6,193 nucleotides of DNA from Caldisericota bacterium (GTDB lineage: Bacteria > Caldisericota > Caldisericia > Cryosericales > Cryosericaceae): NCBI GenBank assembly GCA_026390215.1, contig JAPLGJ010000101.1, forward strand, positions 1 to 6,193, in the 5' to 3' direction. This document shows, one piece after another, positions 1 through 5,564 of this stretch. How positions within the stretch are numbered: position 1 is the stretch's first letter; each line of letters begins with the position of its first letter. The translations under genes and the position numbers were made by a program. Below the pieces are notes generated by a model. It was given only the letters and a program-made list of their open reading frames with translations. It did not search any database and was not told the origin of the DNA.

Positions 1-732
1 CCGTCGCGCATCCTGCCAAATCCACTGTGGAAGACCGCCCAGCGCCTGCAGTCCCTGGAGTGCCGGTTCATCGATGACGCCCGCTCAGTGACAGGCGTCG
101 AACTGCGCGAACCTGGGAAGCTGCTCATCTATGGCACACGGACCCAGGACCCCCTGAAGGCTGCGTCGGTCAAGCTGGACGGTGTCCCCACCGTGTGGAT
201 CCACAACGACTTCGTAGCTCCCCTTGCCCCATGGTTCGACCGCAAGGAGGCCTTCTTCCGCCTGGTCCACACCGGCAGCGAGCTGCCACTGCGCGCCACT
301 GTCCCCGGGTATGCAATCCGCGAGGTCGACACGGCGACCGAACTTCCACTCGTGGCCACGATCCTGCACGCGTGCTACGACACGCCGACACCGGGCACCG
401 ATGAGATCGCGATGTGGACGAAGCGCCCGGTCTTCGCACCGCACGCTTGGCTGTGGATCGTCGACCGCAAGGAAAAACGTCCTGTCGCTCTTGGCATCGC
501 CGAGACTGACAGGCCCACCGGAGAGGCGTCGCTCGAGTGGATCCAGGTCCTGCCCGCGTTCCGCAGTCTCGGACTGGGCACCATGCTCGTCCAGGAACTG
601 GTCTATCGCCTGGAACAGAAGGTCGCATTCACGACGGTCACCGGTCAGGTGAAGAACCCCTGTGAGTCCGACCACCTCTTCCGTCGTTGTGGCTTCGCCG
701 GCCGCGATGTCTGGTGGGTCCTGCACCGGTAG
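1..732 (+). CDS. GNAT-family N-acetyltransferase (5' end just outside the window)
   Basis: Predicted acetyl-CoA-dependent N-acetyltransferase of unknown acceptor, probably cytosolic. The frame is open from base 1 to the TAG at 730-732, giving 243 visible residues. The first in-frame start seen (GTG at 88) would remove a conserved-looking N-terminus (PSRILPNPLWKT), so I treat the gene as running in from the left. From memory of a clostridial GNAT group of about 250 residues that begins with a similar Pro-Arg...Trp-Lys segment, probably only a few codons are missing. The GNAT core occupies roughly visible residues 100-243. The acetyl-CoA-binding motif A is clear at about 179-193 (EWIQVLPAF then RSLGLG), followed by a helix, then TVTGQVKNP and a C-terminal LFRRCGF segment typical of the fold's end. 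There is no signal peptide or membrane helix in the visible part. The gene converges on the metallopeptidase with a 15 bp gap and no obvious terminator hairpin. The GNAT assignment is firm; the substrate is unknown. Confidence 0.85.
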   Translation, partial: PSRILPNPLWKTAQRLQSLECRFIDDARSVTGVELREPGKLLIYGTRTQDPLKAASVKLDGVPTVWIHNDFVAPLAPWFDRKEAFFRLVHTGSELPLRATVPGYAIREVDTATELPLVATILHACYDTPTPGTDEIAMWTKRPVFAPHAWLWIVDRKEKRPVALGIAETDRPTGEASLEWIQVLPAFRSLGLGTMLVQELVYRLEQKVAFTTVTGQVKNPCESDHLFRRCGFAGRDVWWVLHR

Positions 733-747
733 CCCCACTGCTCCGTC

Positions 748-1431
748 CTAGATCGTCAGTATTCCGCCATGGTCCTTCAGCCAGCGCCTGCGCTTGTCAT
801 AGTCCGGCAGAACCGATGCGACGACGGCCCAGAACTTGGCTGAGTGGTTCATCTCGCGCCGGTGCGCCAGCTCGTGCACGACCACGTAATCGATCACATC
901 CATTGGGGCCATGATGAGGCGCCATGCGAAGCTGACGGTACCACTGGTGCTGCACGAGCCCCAGCGCCACTCAGCGCCTGTGATACGCAACCGGGGGACG
1001 CTCACGCCGACCAATGGAGCATAGTGATGGACACACTCATCAAGCAATTCGCGTGCCCGGGTGCGGTACCACTCCTCGAAGACCACTTCTCCACGGTCGA
1101 ACGTCGCCATGTCGAGGCTGAATCCTGTCTTCTCGTCGAAGGTCAGCGGCGTCTTCTGGAACGCGAGGACCACGAACGGCCACTCCCGCCCCAGATATGG
1201 GAAGCGTTCTCCTGTCAGGAAGTTGTGCCGCGGCAGCAGGGACACATGGCTGTGCGCCTTTGCGAGCTTGTCCTCGATCCACCCTGCCTTCTCCCACAGA
1301 AGTGACTCCACGAACCACAGCGGTGTCCGTGTGGGCGCCCGCACCACCAGCATAGCATCGGCCCGAACCTCCAGCCCGATGGACCGGCGACGCGACCGCA
1401 CCAGCACATATGCGCCCGCGATGGGGCTCAT
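748..1431 (-). CDS. YgjP/DUF45-type zinc metallopeptidase
   Basis: Predicted gluzincin-like metal-dependent hydrolase of the YgjP/DUF45 (WLM, M48/SprT-like) group, 227 residues from the chosen start, close to the family's usual 220-240. The zinc site is visible: HELAH at residues 186-190 (H186, E187, H190), then NHSAKFW at 195-201. Just before it is the diagnostic RWGSCSTSG segment at 156-164 and MAPMDVIDYVVV at 175-185. The C-terminus (PDYDKRRRWLKDHG) matches the family ending. There is no signal peptide, so it is probably cytoplasmic. The frame stays open up to 1608, but upstream residues are Arg/His-rich and unlike the family. ATG 1429-1431 has AAGGGG 8 nt upstream (1440-1445). ATG 1462-1464 is an alternative but lies inside a repeat element. 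The family's substrates are poorly known. It is divergent from the two-component operon and convergent with the GNAT gene. I saw no convincing promoter for it. Confidence 0.88.
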   Translation of the reverse strand: MSPIAGAYVLVRSRRRSIGLEVRADAMLVVRAPTRTPLWFVESLLWEKAGWIEDKLAKAHSHVSLLPRHNFLTGERFPYLGREWPFVVLAFQKTPLTFDEKTGFSLDMATFDRGEVVFEEWYRTRARELLDECVHHYAPLVGVSVPRLRITGAEWRWGSCSTSGTVSFAWRLIMAPMDVIDYVVVHELAHRREMNHSAKFWAVVASVLPDYDKRRRWLKDHGGILTI

Positions 1432-1456
1432 GCGCTGTTCCCCTTCCGCTTTCCTC

Positions 1457-1506
1457 GCGCTCATGAATTGTGAATCCCTTTGGTGCCAGGCACCATGGTC
1501 TTCACA
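1457..1506. repeat. Dispersed palindromic element, copy 1
   Basis: A 50 bp element whose ends match those of a second copy at 4832-4880. The first 18 bases agree at 15 positions (both begin GCGCTCA and reach TTGTGAA), and the last 12 (ATGGTCTTCACA) are identical. The middle differs. Internally it is an inverted repeat: TGTGAA at 1469-1474 pairs with TTCACA at 1501-1506, and a perfect inner palindrome, TGGTGCC-A-GGCACCA, lies at 1481-1495. An imperfect internal loop lies between. It sits in the divergent spacer between the metallopeptidase and two-component genes and overlaps the alternative metallopeptidase start. There is no U-run on either side, so it is not a classical terminator here. A REP-like or miniature mobile element is my inference; a paired operator is the alternative. 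Confidence 0.6.
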
Positions 1507-1608
1507 GTCCAGACGTCGGTGCCGAGTGCTCCTCGCTCTTCTGTTTCTACGTGTGCCATGCGAGTAGTGTGCCCCCATGTCGCAGAAGCGCAACCGGGAC
1601 GTCTCCAC

Positions 1609-1640
1609 TTAACGATGGGTTAACGCTATGCTGGTATCAT
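1609..1640 (+). promoter_or_regulatory. Two-component operon promoter with paired TTAACG boxes
   Basis: Two identical TTAACG hexamers at 1609-1614 and 1620-1625 are spaced 11 bp start to start, the one-helical-turn spacing at which OmpR/PhoB-type regulators bind tandem sites. Nine bases after the second box is TATCAT (1635-1640), preceded by TGG (1632-1634), forming an extended -10 (TGnTATnnT). No good -35 hexamer lies at normal spacing; the boxes occupy that place. This matches the geometry of activator-dependent promoters of the PhoB type. Transcription would start at about 1646-1648, leaving a leader of about 44 nt. Autoregulation by the adjacent response regulator is inferred, not shown. 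Confidence 0.6.
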
Positions 1641-1647
1641 CGGGGTG

Positions 1648-1663
1648 CGCAGGGAGACCTGCG
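1648..1663 (+). promoter_or_regulatory. 5' leader hairpin with GAGA tetraloop
   Basis: CGCAGG (1648-1653) pairs perfectly with CCTGCG (1658-1663) across a GAGA loop, a member of the stable GNRA class. It starts within a base or two of the transcription start predicted from the extended -10. The mRNA would therefore carry a stem-loop at its very 5' end, a position known to protect some transcripts from RNase E or RppH-type decay. The role is inferred. Confidence 0.45.
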
Positions 1664-1675
1664 ACATTGGGAGAA

Positions 1676-1681
1676 AGGAGG
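1676..1681 (+). promoter_or_regulatory. Ribosome binding site fixing the response regulator start
   Basis: AGGAGG ends 9 nt before ATG 1691 and is a near-perfect anti-16S match. It settles the start in favour of 1691 over the in-frame ATG at 1628, which lies within the promoter region, overlapping no ribosome binding site. Confidence 0.8.
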
Positions 1682-1690
1682 AGAGCGACG

Positions 1691-2392
1691 ATGAGAGTAT
1701 TGGTAGTGGAAGATGAACCAACGATGTTGTCTGCGCTTTCCGACGCACTGACACACGAGCGTCTGACGGTCGATACCGCGCTGGATGGCCGCGACGCGCT
1801 CAGCAGGGTCCATATCGAGCAAGCGTATGACCTCATCCTGCTGGACCTGATGATGCCCCACATGGACGGCCTCACGTTCCTCAGAACCATCCGATCCGAA
1901 GGATACGCTGTGCCGGTGCTGGTGCTGACGGCCCGAGACCTCACGAACGACAAGGTCGCCGGCCTGGACGCAGGGGCCGACGACTACCTGACCAAACCCT
2001 TTGACCTCGACGAACTGCTCGCCCGCGTGCGCGCACTGCTGCGCAGAAATGGGAATCGCAAGACGTCGGTCCTGCGGGCGGGAGAAGTGGAACTGGATAC
2101 CGTAACCCACGTCTGCCGTGTGCAGGGCACAACGGTGGCGTTGGCCACGAAGGAAGAGCAGCTGCTCGAGTATCTCCTGCGCAACCAGGGCCGCATCGTG
2201 CCACGTGAGGAACTCGAAGATCACCTGTGGGACGCCAAGGCATCGCTGTGGTCGGACACCCTGCGCACGCATGTCCGGTATCTGCGTGCCAAGCTGGACA
2301 CAGACCCTGAGCACCCACTCATCACGACCGTACGTGGACTAGGCTACGGCATCGTCGCTCCCTCCGACGGGGAGGACGGACATGACTCGTAA
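1691..2392 (+). CDS. OmpR/PhoB-family response regulator
   Basis: DNA-binding response regulator of 233 residues, the normal length for this family. The receiver domain spans about 1-115. It begins MRVLVVEDE with acidic residues E7 and D8, has the phosphoacceptor D52 in LLDLMMP, the conserved T80 in LVLTARD, and K102 in YLTKPF. The winged-helix Trans_reg_C domain spans about 125-225 (KEEQLLEYLL, then WSDTLRTHVRYLRAKLD and the closing TTVRGLGYGI wing). Phosphoryl transfer from the downstream kinase should promote dimerisation on tandem half-sites. Its last 11 nt overlap the kinase start, indicating one transcript and probable translational coupling. The likely binding site is the TTAACG pair upstream. 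The family assignment is secure; the regulon and stimulus are not visible. No specific subfamily name can be given from the sequence. Confidence 0.96.
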   Translation: MRVLVVEDEPTMLSALSDALTHERLTVDTALDGRDALSRVHIEQAYDLILLDLMMPHMDGLTFLRTIRSEGYAVPVLVLTARDLTNDKVAGLDAGADDYLTKPFDLDELLARVRALLRRNGNRKTSVLRAGEVELDTVTHVCRVQGTTVALATKEEQLLEYLLRNQGRIVPREELEDHLWDAKASLWSDTLRTHVRYLRAKLDTDPEHPLITTVRGLGYGIVAPSDGEDGHDS

Positions 2393-4832
2393 GGTTGCAG
2401 GAACGCGCTCTCGTCTGGTTTTCGCCGCAGCTCTGCTGTTCGTAGCCGCGATCGTCCTAGGGAGCCTTATGCGCCGTGCAACGCCAGGCGCAGCCGACCC
2501 GGACACGCAGGAGATCACGACCGCCGAAGTGAGCGCAACGATCCGGGAGCGTATCGCGAACCTGGATGCCAAGATGATGACCGAAGAAGAAGTACGAGGT
2601 GCGATCGAAGACCAGCTGCCCGTGCTCGGAGCCAGAGGGTTCATCTGGCTGAGCATCGCAAGCAGGAACATCGACGTCTTGGTCGGCACTGACTACAACA
2701 TCGACAACGTCATGGGAAGTATTATTGGTGAGAACTTCTGGCATGAGCGCCTGTCGCTCGCTCCTGTGAATGCGCCGGACGAACTCCAGCCACTGTACTT
2801 CACCTACATGAATTCCGGCATCGGCGCCACCTGGGGCGAACTCATCATTGCCAGCGCCGGCCCCACTGACGCTCACGTCAGGACATCTGTGGCATTCATG
2901 ATCGCCATGTGGGCGTGCCTATGCGCTGCAGCCGTCTGTGTCATCGCCATTCTTCTGCTACCCAGCAACCACGCTATTCGAAGAGGGAGGTTGTGGACGC
3001 CGCTGCGCCGTGGATTAGCCCTGGTGCTGGTCGGCGCACTCCTCGTCGTTCCCATCGTCTGGACCCTGGTCAGCAAAACACACGCCGAGGCACGGCAACA
3101 GTTTTCCCGGGGAACGGACCTCGTCGTGACATCCACGGCGAACACCATGTCCGAGTGGCTCTCGACGGGCGAAGTCTCGGCTGCATACCTTCATGCAACG
3201 TATGCCATGTCCTACCCAGACTGTTCGTTCCGCATCCTGGTGGACGGCAAGCTGCAGGACCGCGCTGGCGTGGACTACGGTCCCGCCGCGTATCAGAAGC
3301 CTGGCGACCCGGCAACATGGCGCAACCTGGCCCCCTTCATCGAGGGTGGCACACCGCGGCCCGCTTACCTGACGACCGCCACCAAAGACAACGTCCGCGT
3401 TGAGCTTGTCGCTCCGGAGCCAGACTACTGGCAAGTCATCCGTCTGCGCTGCACGCTCCTGTGGGTTGTCCCCGCCCTTCTCCTGGTCCTTTTCGCACTG
3501 GGATACCTGACGAGCCGACGTCATGACCCCACGGTCCCCTCTTCCGAGGAGATCCTCCGTCACTCGGTCGTGCGTCAGGCGGTTCTCACCGTCCTCGTCG
3601 TCTGCCTGGCCCTGGTTCCTGCTGCCGGCTGGTTTCTCCAGACCTATGAGGCTGCGGCCGTCGGCCGGCTCGACAAAAGTCTGCAGCAGGACGCTGCGGC
3701 TCTCGGCAGTCTGTTGAGCAGCCTGGATCCATCCGTAGCAGCCAGGAAATCCCTTCAGATTGCAGATTCTACGCTGGCTGTCGCCCGGACTGGCATGATC
3801 TACTCACTGAAGTTCCGCTTGAAGGATGGGCGGGAGGATGGTCTCAACATCAACCCGGCGGACAGCATGCTCAGTGTGGTGACGGGCACAACCACGCCAA
3901 CCACCCGCATCATCGCGAATCACACCGAAGCGTCCGTTCCGCCCGGCTACAACTTGTCCGTGCGTGTCATCGGCGGCGGCGGCCGCCTGAAGGATGGCAC
4001 GGTCTACACATTCCTGCTGGGGACGACGATGCGACCTGTCCAGCAGGACATGCGGGAGTTGTGGAAGGCTGCCGCGTGGGCAGGACCCGTCGCCTTCCTG
4101 TTTGTCGTCCTGGCCGGCCTGATCGCGGCCAGTCTGGCCCTGCACCCGGTCGCAGAGTCGATGCGCCGCCTGGAGCAGTTCACGGCGGACGCCGGGCATG
4201 AACTACGGACTCCACTCAGCTCCATCCGCCTCAACGCACAGGTCGCCCTCAACCAGGACCAGCAGCCCGACGAATTCCGCAGGCATCTCACGGCCATTGC
4301 ATCACAGGCCGAGCGCTCCACGCACCTCTCGGAGTCGCTGCTCCTGCTGGCGCGTCTCGACCGCGAGCAGTCTGCTCCGCTTGCACCAACCCAGCTGTTG
4401 GACCTCTGGACCGACCTGCATAGCGCACATGCCGAAGCGTTGGACGCCAAGTCGGTGACGTTCCAGACGCCACTCGAGGCACTGACCGTAACCTCCAATC
4501 GCGAGTTGCTGACCGTCGCGCTCGACAACCTGGTGGACAACGCTGTCCGCTACGCGCCCGACGGGACAAGCGTCACCATCACTGCTCAGCAAACCGAAGG
4601 TACAGTGACCATCGCCGTCACCGACCAGGGCTCCGGCATGCCGCCGGACGCGCTGCCCCTCATCTGGGACCGCTTCACCCGCGTGGACCCCAGCCGAAGC
4701 CGGCAGTCCGGAGGAAACGGCCTGGGCCTGGCCATTGTCCGCAAGGCGGTGGAAGCCATGCACGGCCATGTTGCCGTCACCAGCGAGGTCGGCAAGGGCA
4801 GCACGTTCTCCATCATCCTTCCCGCTTCCTAG
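2382..4832 (+). CDS. Sensor histidine kinase with three tandem extracytoplasmic modules
   Basis: Membrane histidine kinase of 816 residues, nearly twice the usual 350-500 for an OmpR-partner kinase. ATG 2382 follows GGGGAGG by 7 nt. Hydrophobic segments at about 11-29, 169-193, 210-229, 357-376, 399-419 and 563-587 predict six membrane helices. They leave three outside regions (30-168, 230-356, 420-562) joined by short Arg-rich cytoplasmic loops. Each outside region ends in a hydrophobic strand (GELIIAS, VRVELVA, YTFLLG) shortly before its helix. I recognise no named sensor domain. HisKA starts almost directly after the last helix, with phosphorylated H606 in ADAGHELRTPLSSIR; no HAMP fits in the roughly 19 residues between. 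The HATPase has its N box (DNLVDNAVRYAP, 715-726), G1 (TDQGSGMPP, 747-755) and G2 (GGNGLGLAI, 777-785). Catalysis should be intact. It partners the overlapping response regulator. The ligand is unknown. Confidence 0.95.
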   Translation: MTRKVAGTRSRLVFAAALLFVAAIVLGSLMRRATPGAADPDTQEITTAEVSATIRERIANLDAKMMTEEEVRGAIEDQLPVLGARGFIWLSIASRNIDVLVGTDYNIDNVMGSIIGENFWHERLSLAPVNAPDELQPLYFTYMNSGIGATWGELIIASAGPTDAHVRTSVAFMIAMWACLCAAAVCVIAILLLPSNHAIRRGRLWTPLRRGLALVLVGALLVVPIVWTLVSKTHAEARQQFSRGTDLVVTSTANTMSEWLSTGEVSAAYLHATYAMSYPDCSFRILVDGKLQDRAGVDYGPAAYQKPGDPATWRNLAPFIEGGTPRPAYLTTATKDNVRVELVAPEPDYWQVIRLRCTLLWVVPALLLVLFALGYLTSRRHDPTVPSSEEILRHSVVRQAVLTVLVVCLALVPAAGWFLQTYEAAAVGRLDKSLQQDAAALGSLLSSLDPSVAARKSLQIADSTLAVARTGMIYSLKFRLKDGREDGLNINPADSMLSVVTGTTTPTTRIIANHTEASVPPGYNLSVRVIGGGGRLKDGTVYTFLLGTTMRPVQQDMRELWKAAAWAGPVAFLFVVLAGLIAASLALHPVAESMRRLEQFTADAGHELRTPLSSIRLNAQVALNQDQQPDEFRRHLTAIASQAERSTHLSESLLLLARLDREQSAPLAPTQLLDLWTDLHSAHAEALDAKSVTFQTPLEALTVTSNRELLTVALDNLVDNAVRYAPDGTSVTITAQQTEGTVTIAVTDQGSGMPPDALPLIWDRFTRVDPSRSRQSGGNGLGLAIVRKAVEAMHGHVAVTSEVGKGSTFSIILPAS

Positions 4833-4880
4833 CGCTCACAAGTTGTGAAGACCATTGCACTTCGTACAATGGTCTTCACA
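4832..4880. repeat. Dispersed palindromic element, copy 2
   Basis: A 49 bp relative of the element at 1457-1506. The ends are conserved (15 of 18 on the left, 12 of 12 on the right) while the centre differs. Here the long arms are a perfect inverted repeat: TGTGAAGACCATTG at 4844-4857 and CAATGGTCTTCACA at 4867-4880, with 9 bases between them. The element begins at the last base of the kinase stop codon and ends 7 bp before the stop codon of the convergent gene, so it makes up nearly the whole spacer. Confidence 0.65.
4844..4880. terminator. Perfect 14 bp hairpin between convergent genes
   Basis: A 14 bp stem with a 9 nt loop (CACTTCGTA, possibly tightened by two inner pairs) lies between the kinase stop (4832) and the stop of the CGGC gene on the other strand (4888). 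The position and symmetry suit a bidirectional terminator. Neither side has a U-run, so it would be a tailless type or a hairpin protecting 3' ends. The same bases belong to the repeat element, so its termination role may be secondary. Confidence 0.5.
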
Positions 4881-4887
4881 TTGCAGT

Positions 4888-5337
4888 CTAGTCGTATGCC
4901 AGCCGGATCTCCTCGGTAGCAAGTGTAGGCTGGATGAGCTCCTGCCAAATTGGGGACTTCCAGGAACCCAGCGCGTCGTGGATCTTGAAGTACTTCTGAG
5001 GGATGGGGTGAGTTCCAACGACGACGGGGATGCCGTATTGCTTCCAGATGAACCGTCGGAAGTAGTCGATCCGCGTGCACGGTGGGTAGCCGACGAGCAT
5101 GCCAGTGGCCAGATGGATGACGGTCACGCCGTTCTTCTTCATCTCGGCGGGAGCGTATTCGATGTTGCCCCCGGGACACCCACCGCACGTGGTACAGCCG
5201 ACGAGTTCCACTTCCTTCCCAGCATAGATGCTGAAGGCGCCCTCGCGGTTCTTCAAGGCGCGCAGGCATTTGCCAGCCGCGCAGGTGTGGTATCTGTCGC
5301 ACATGATCATCCCGATACGCACGATTTCGCCGCTCAT
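4888..5337 (-). CDS. CGGC-domain cysteine-rich protein
   Basis: Small protein of 149 residues carrying the CGGC domain (Pfam CGGC family), a proposed metal-binding domain found in many anaerobes and archaea; the reaction is unknown. Seven cysteines are visible: C13 (MIMCD), C19 and C24 (CAAGKC), the signature CTTCGGCPGG at 48-57 (C48, C51, C54) and C87 in YPPCTRID. Nearby H75 (VIHLATGM) and H110 (GTHPIP) are further possible ligands. There is no signal peptide or membrane helix, so it is probably cytosolic. The start ATG is preceded by AGGAGG with only 4 nt spacing, short but strong; an internal Met at residue 10 is less likely because it would cut into the first strand. The domain takes up most of the protein. 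It converges on the kinase gene and lies 227 bp downstream of the mrp gene on the same strand, with a hairpin between. Confidence 0.85.
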   Translation of the reverse strand: MSGEIVRIGMIMCDRYHTCAAGKCLRALKNREGAFSIYAGKEVELVGCTTCGGCPGGNIEYAPAEMKKNGVTVIHLATGMLVGYPPCTRIDYFRRFIWKQYGIPVVVGTHPIPQKYFKIHDALGSWKSPIWQELIQPTLATEEIRLAYD

Positions 5338-5564
5338 CGAACCTCCTCATCACAGAACAGATTCATGCAAGTGAGTCTAGCAGCATTTTGTCTGGCCTGC
5401 CACAGCATGACACTGATCGGCACGACGATGCGCCTGCAGACACAAGGAAATCCCCAGGCGATGAACCTGGGGATCTGGCTTGAGTACTGAGACAGGGCTT
5501 CACTGTCGATTGACCTGATAGCATCCGGCTGATTTTGGTCCCTGTCGTTGCAGGAATACGACGC
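5338..5564. other. Spacer between the mrp and CGGC genes
   Basis: I see no credible coding frame here with family-like sequence or a ribosome binding site. It contains the terminator-like hairpin described separately. It also has a distant 7 bp inverted repeat (GACAGGG at 5491-5497, CCCTGTC at 5540-5546) enclosing smaller GACC/GGTC complementarity. On the minus strand TAGACT at about 5375-5380 could be a -10 for the CGGC gene, but no good -35 accompanies it. Confidence 0.4.
5450..5474 (-). terminator. Hairpin terminator downstream of mrp
   Basis: ATCCCCAGG (5450-5458) and CCTGGGGAT (5466-5474) form a perfect 9 bp stem around a 7 nt loop. Read on the minus strand, the stem is followed by TTTCCTTGTG, a weak U-rich tail. 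On the plus strand the following bases are not U-rich. It lies about 90 bp after the mrp stop codon, so it probably ends that transcript before the CGGC gene. Confidence 0.55.

Noticed and set aside
85..738. 217-codon open frame antisense to the GNAT gene
   Set aside because: It has no recognisable domain, while the plus strand encodes a clear GNAT motif A. Long antisense frames are expected in high-GC coding DNA.
733..747. Terminator between the convergent GNAT and metallopeptidase genes
   Set aside because: The gap is only 15 bp and shows no inverted repeat or U-run.
1432..1608. N-terminal extension of the metallopeptidase up to the ATG at 1608
   Set aside because: The added residues are Arg/His-rich and unlike the family. 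They cover the repeat element and come within a base of the first TTAACG box, and a better ribosome binding site precedes ATG 1431.
1637..2314. 225-codon open frame antisense to the response regulator
   Set aside because: It is a shadow of a complete, well-conserved receiver and winged-helix gene, and it would run through that gene's promoter.
5450..5474. CRISPR repeat unit, suggested by the short palindrome with GGGGAT
   Set aside because: It occurs only once, with no spacer periodicity and no cas gene in the window. It fits a terminator hairpin better.
4855..5490. 211-codon plus-strand open frame over the CGGC gene
   Set aside because: It starts inside the hairpin, has no family-like motif, and is opposite a gene with the diagnostic CxxCGGC signature and a strong AGGAGG.
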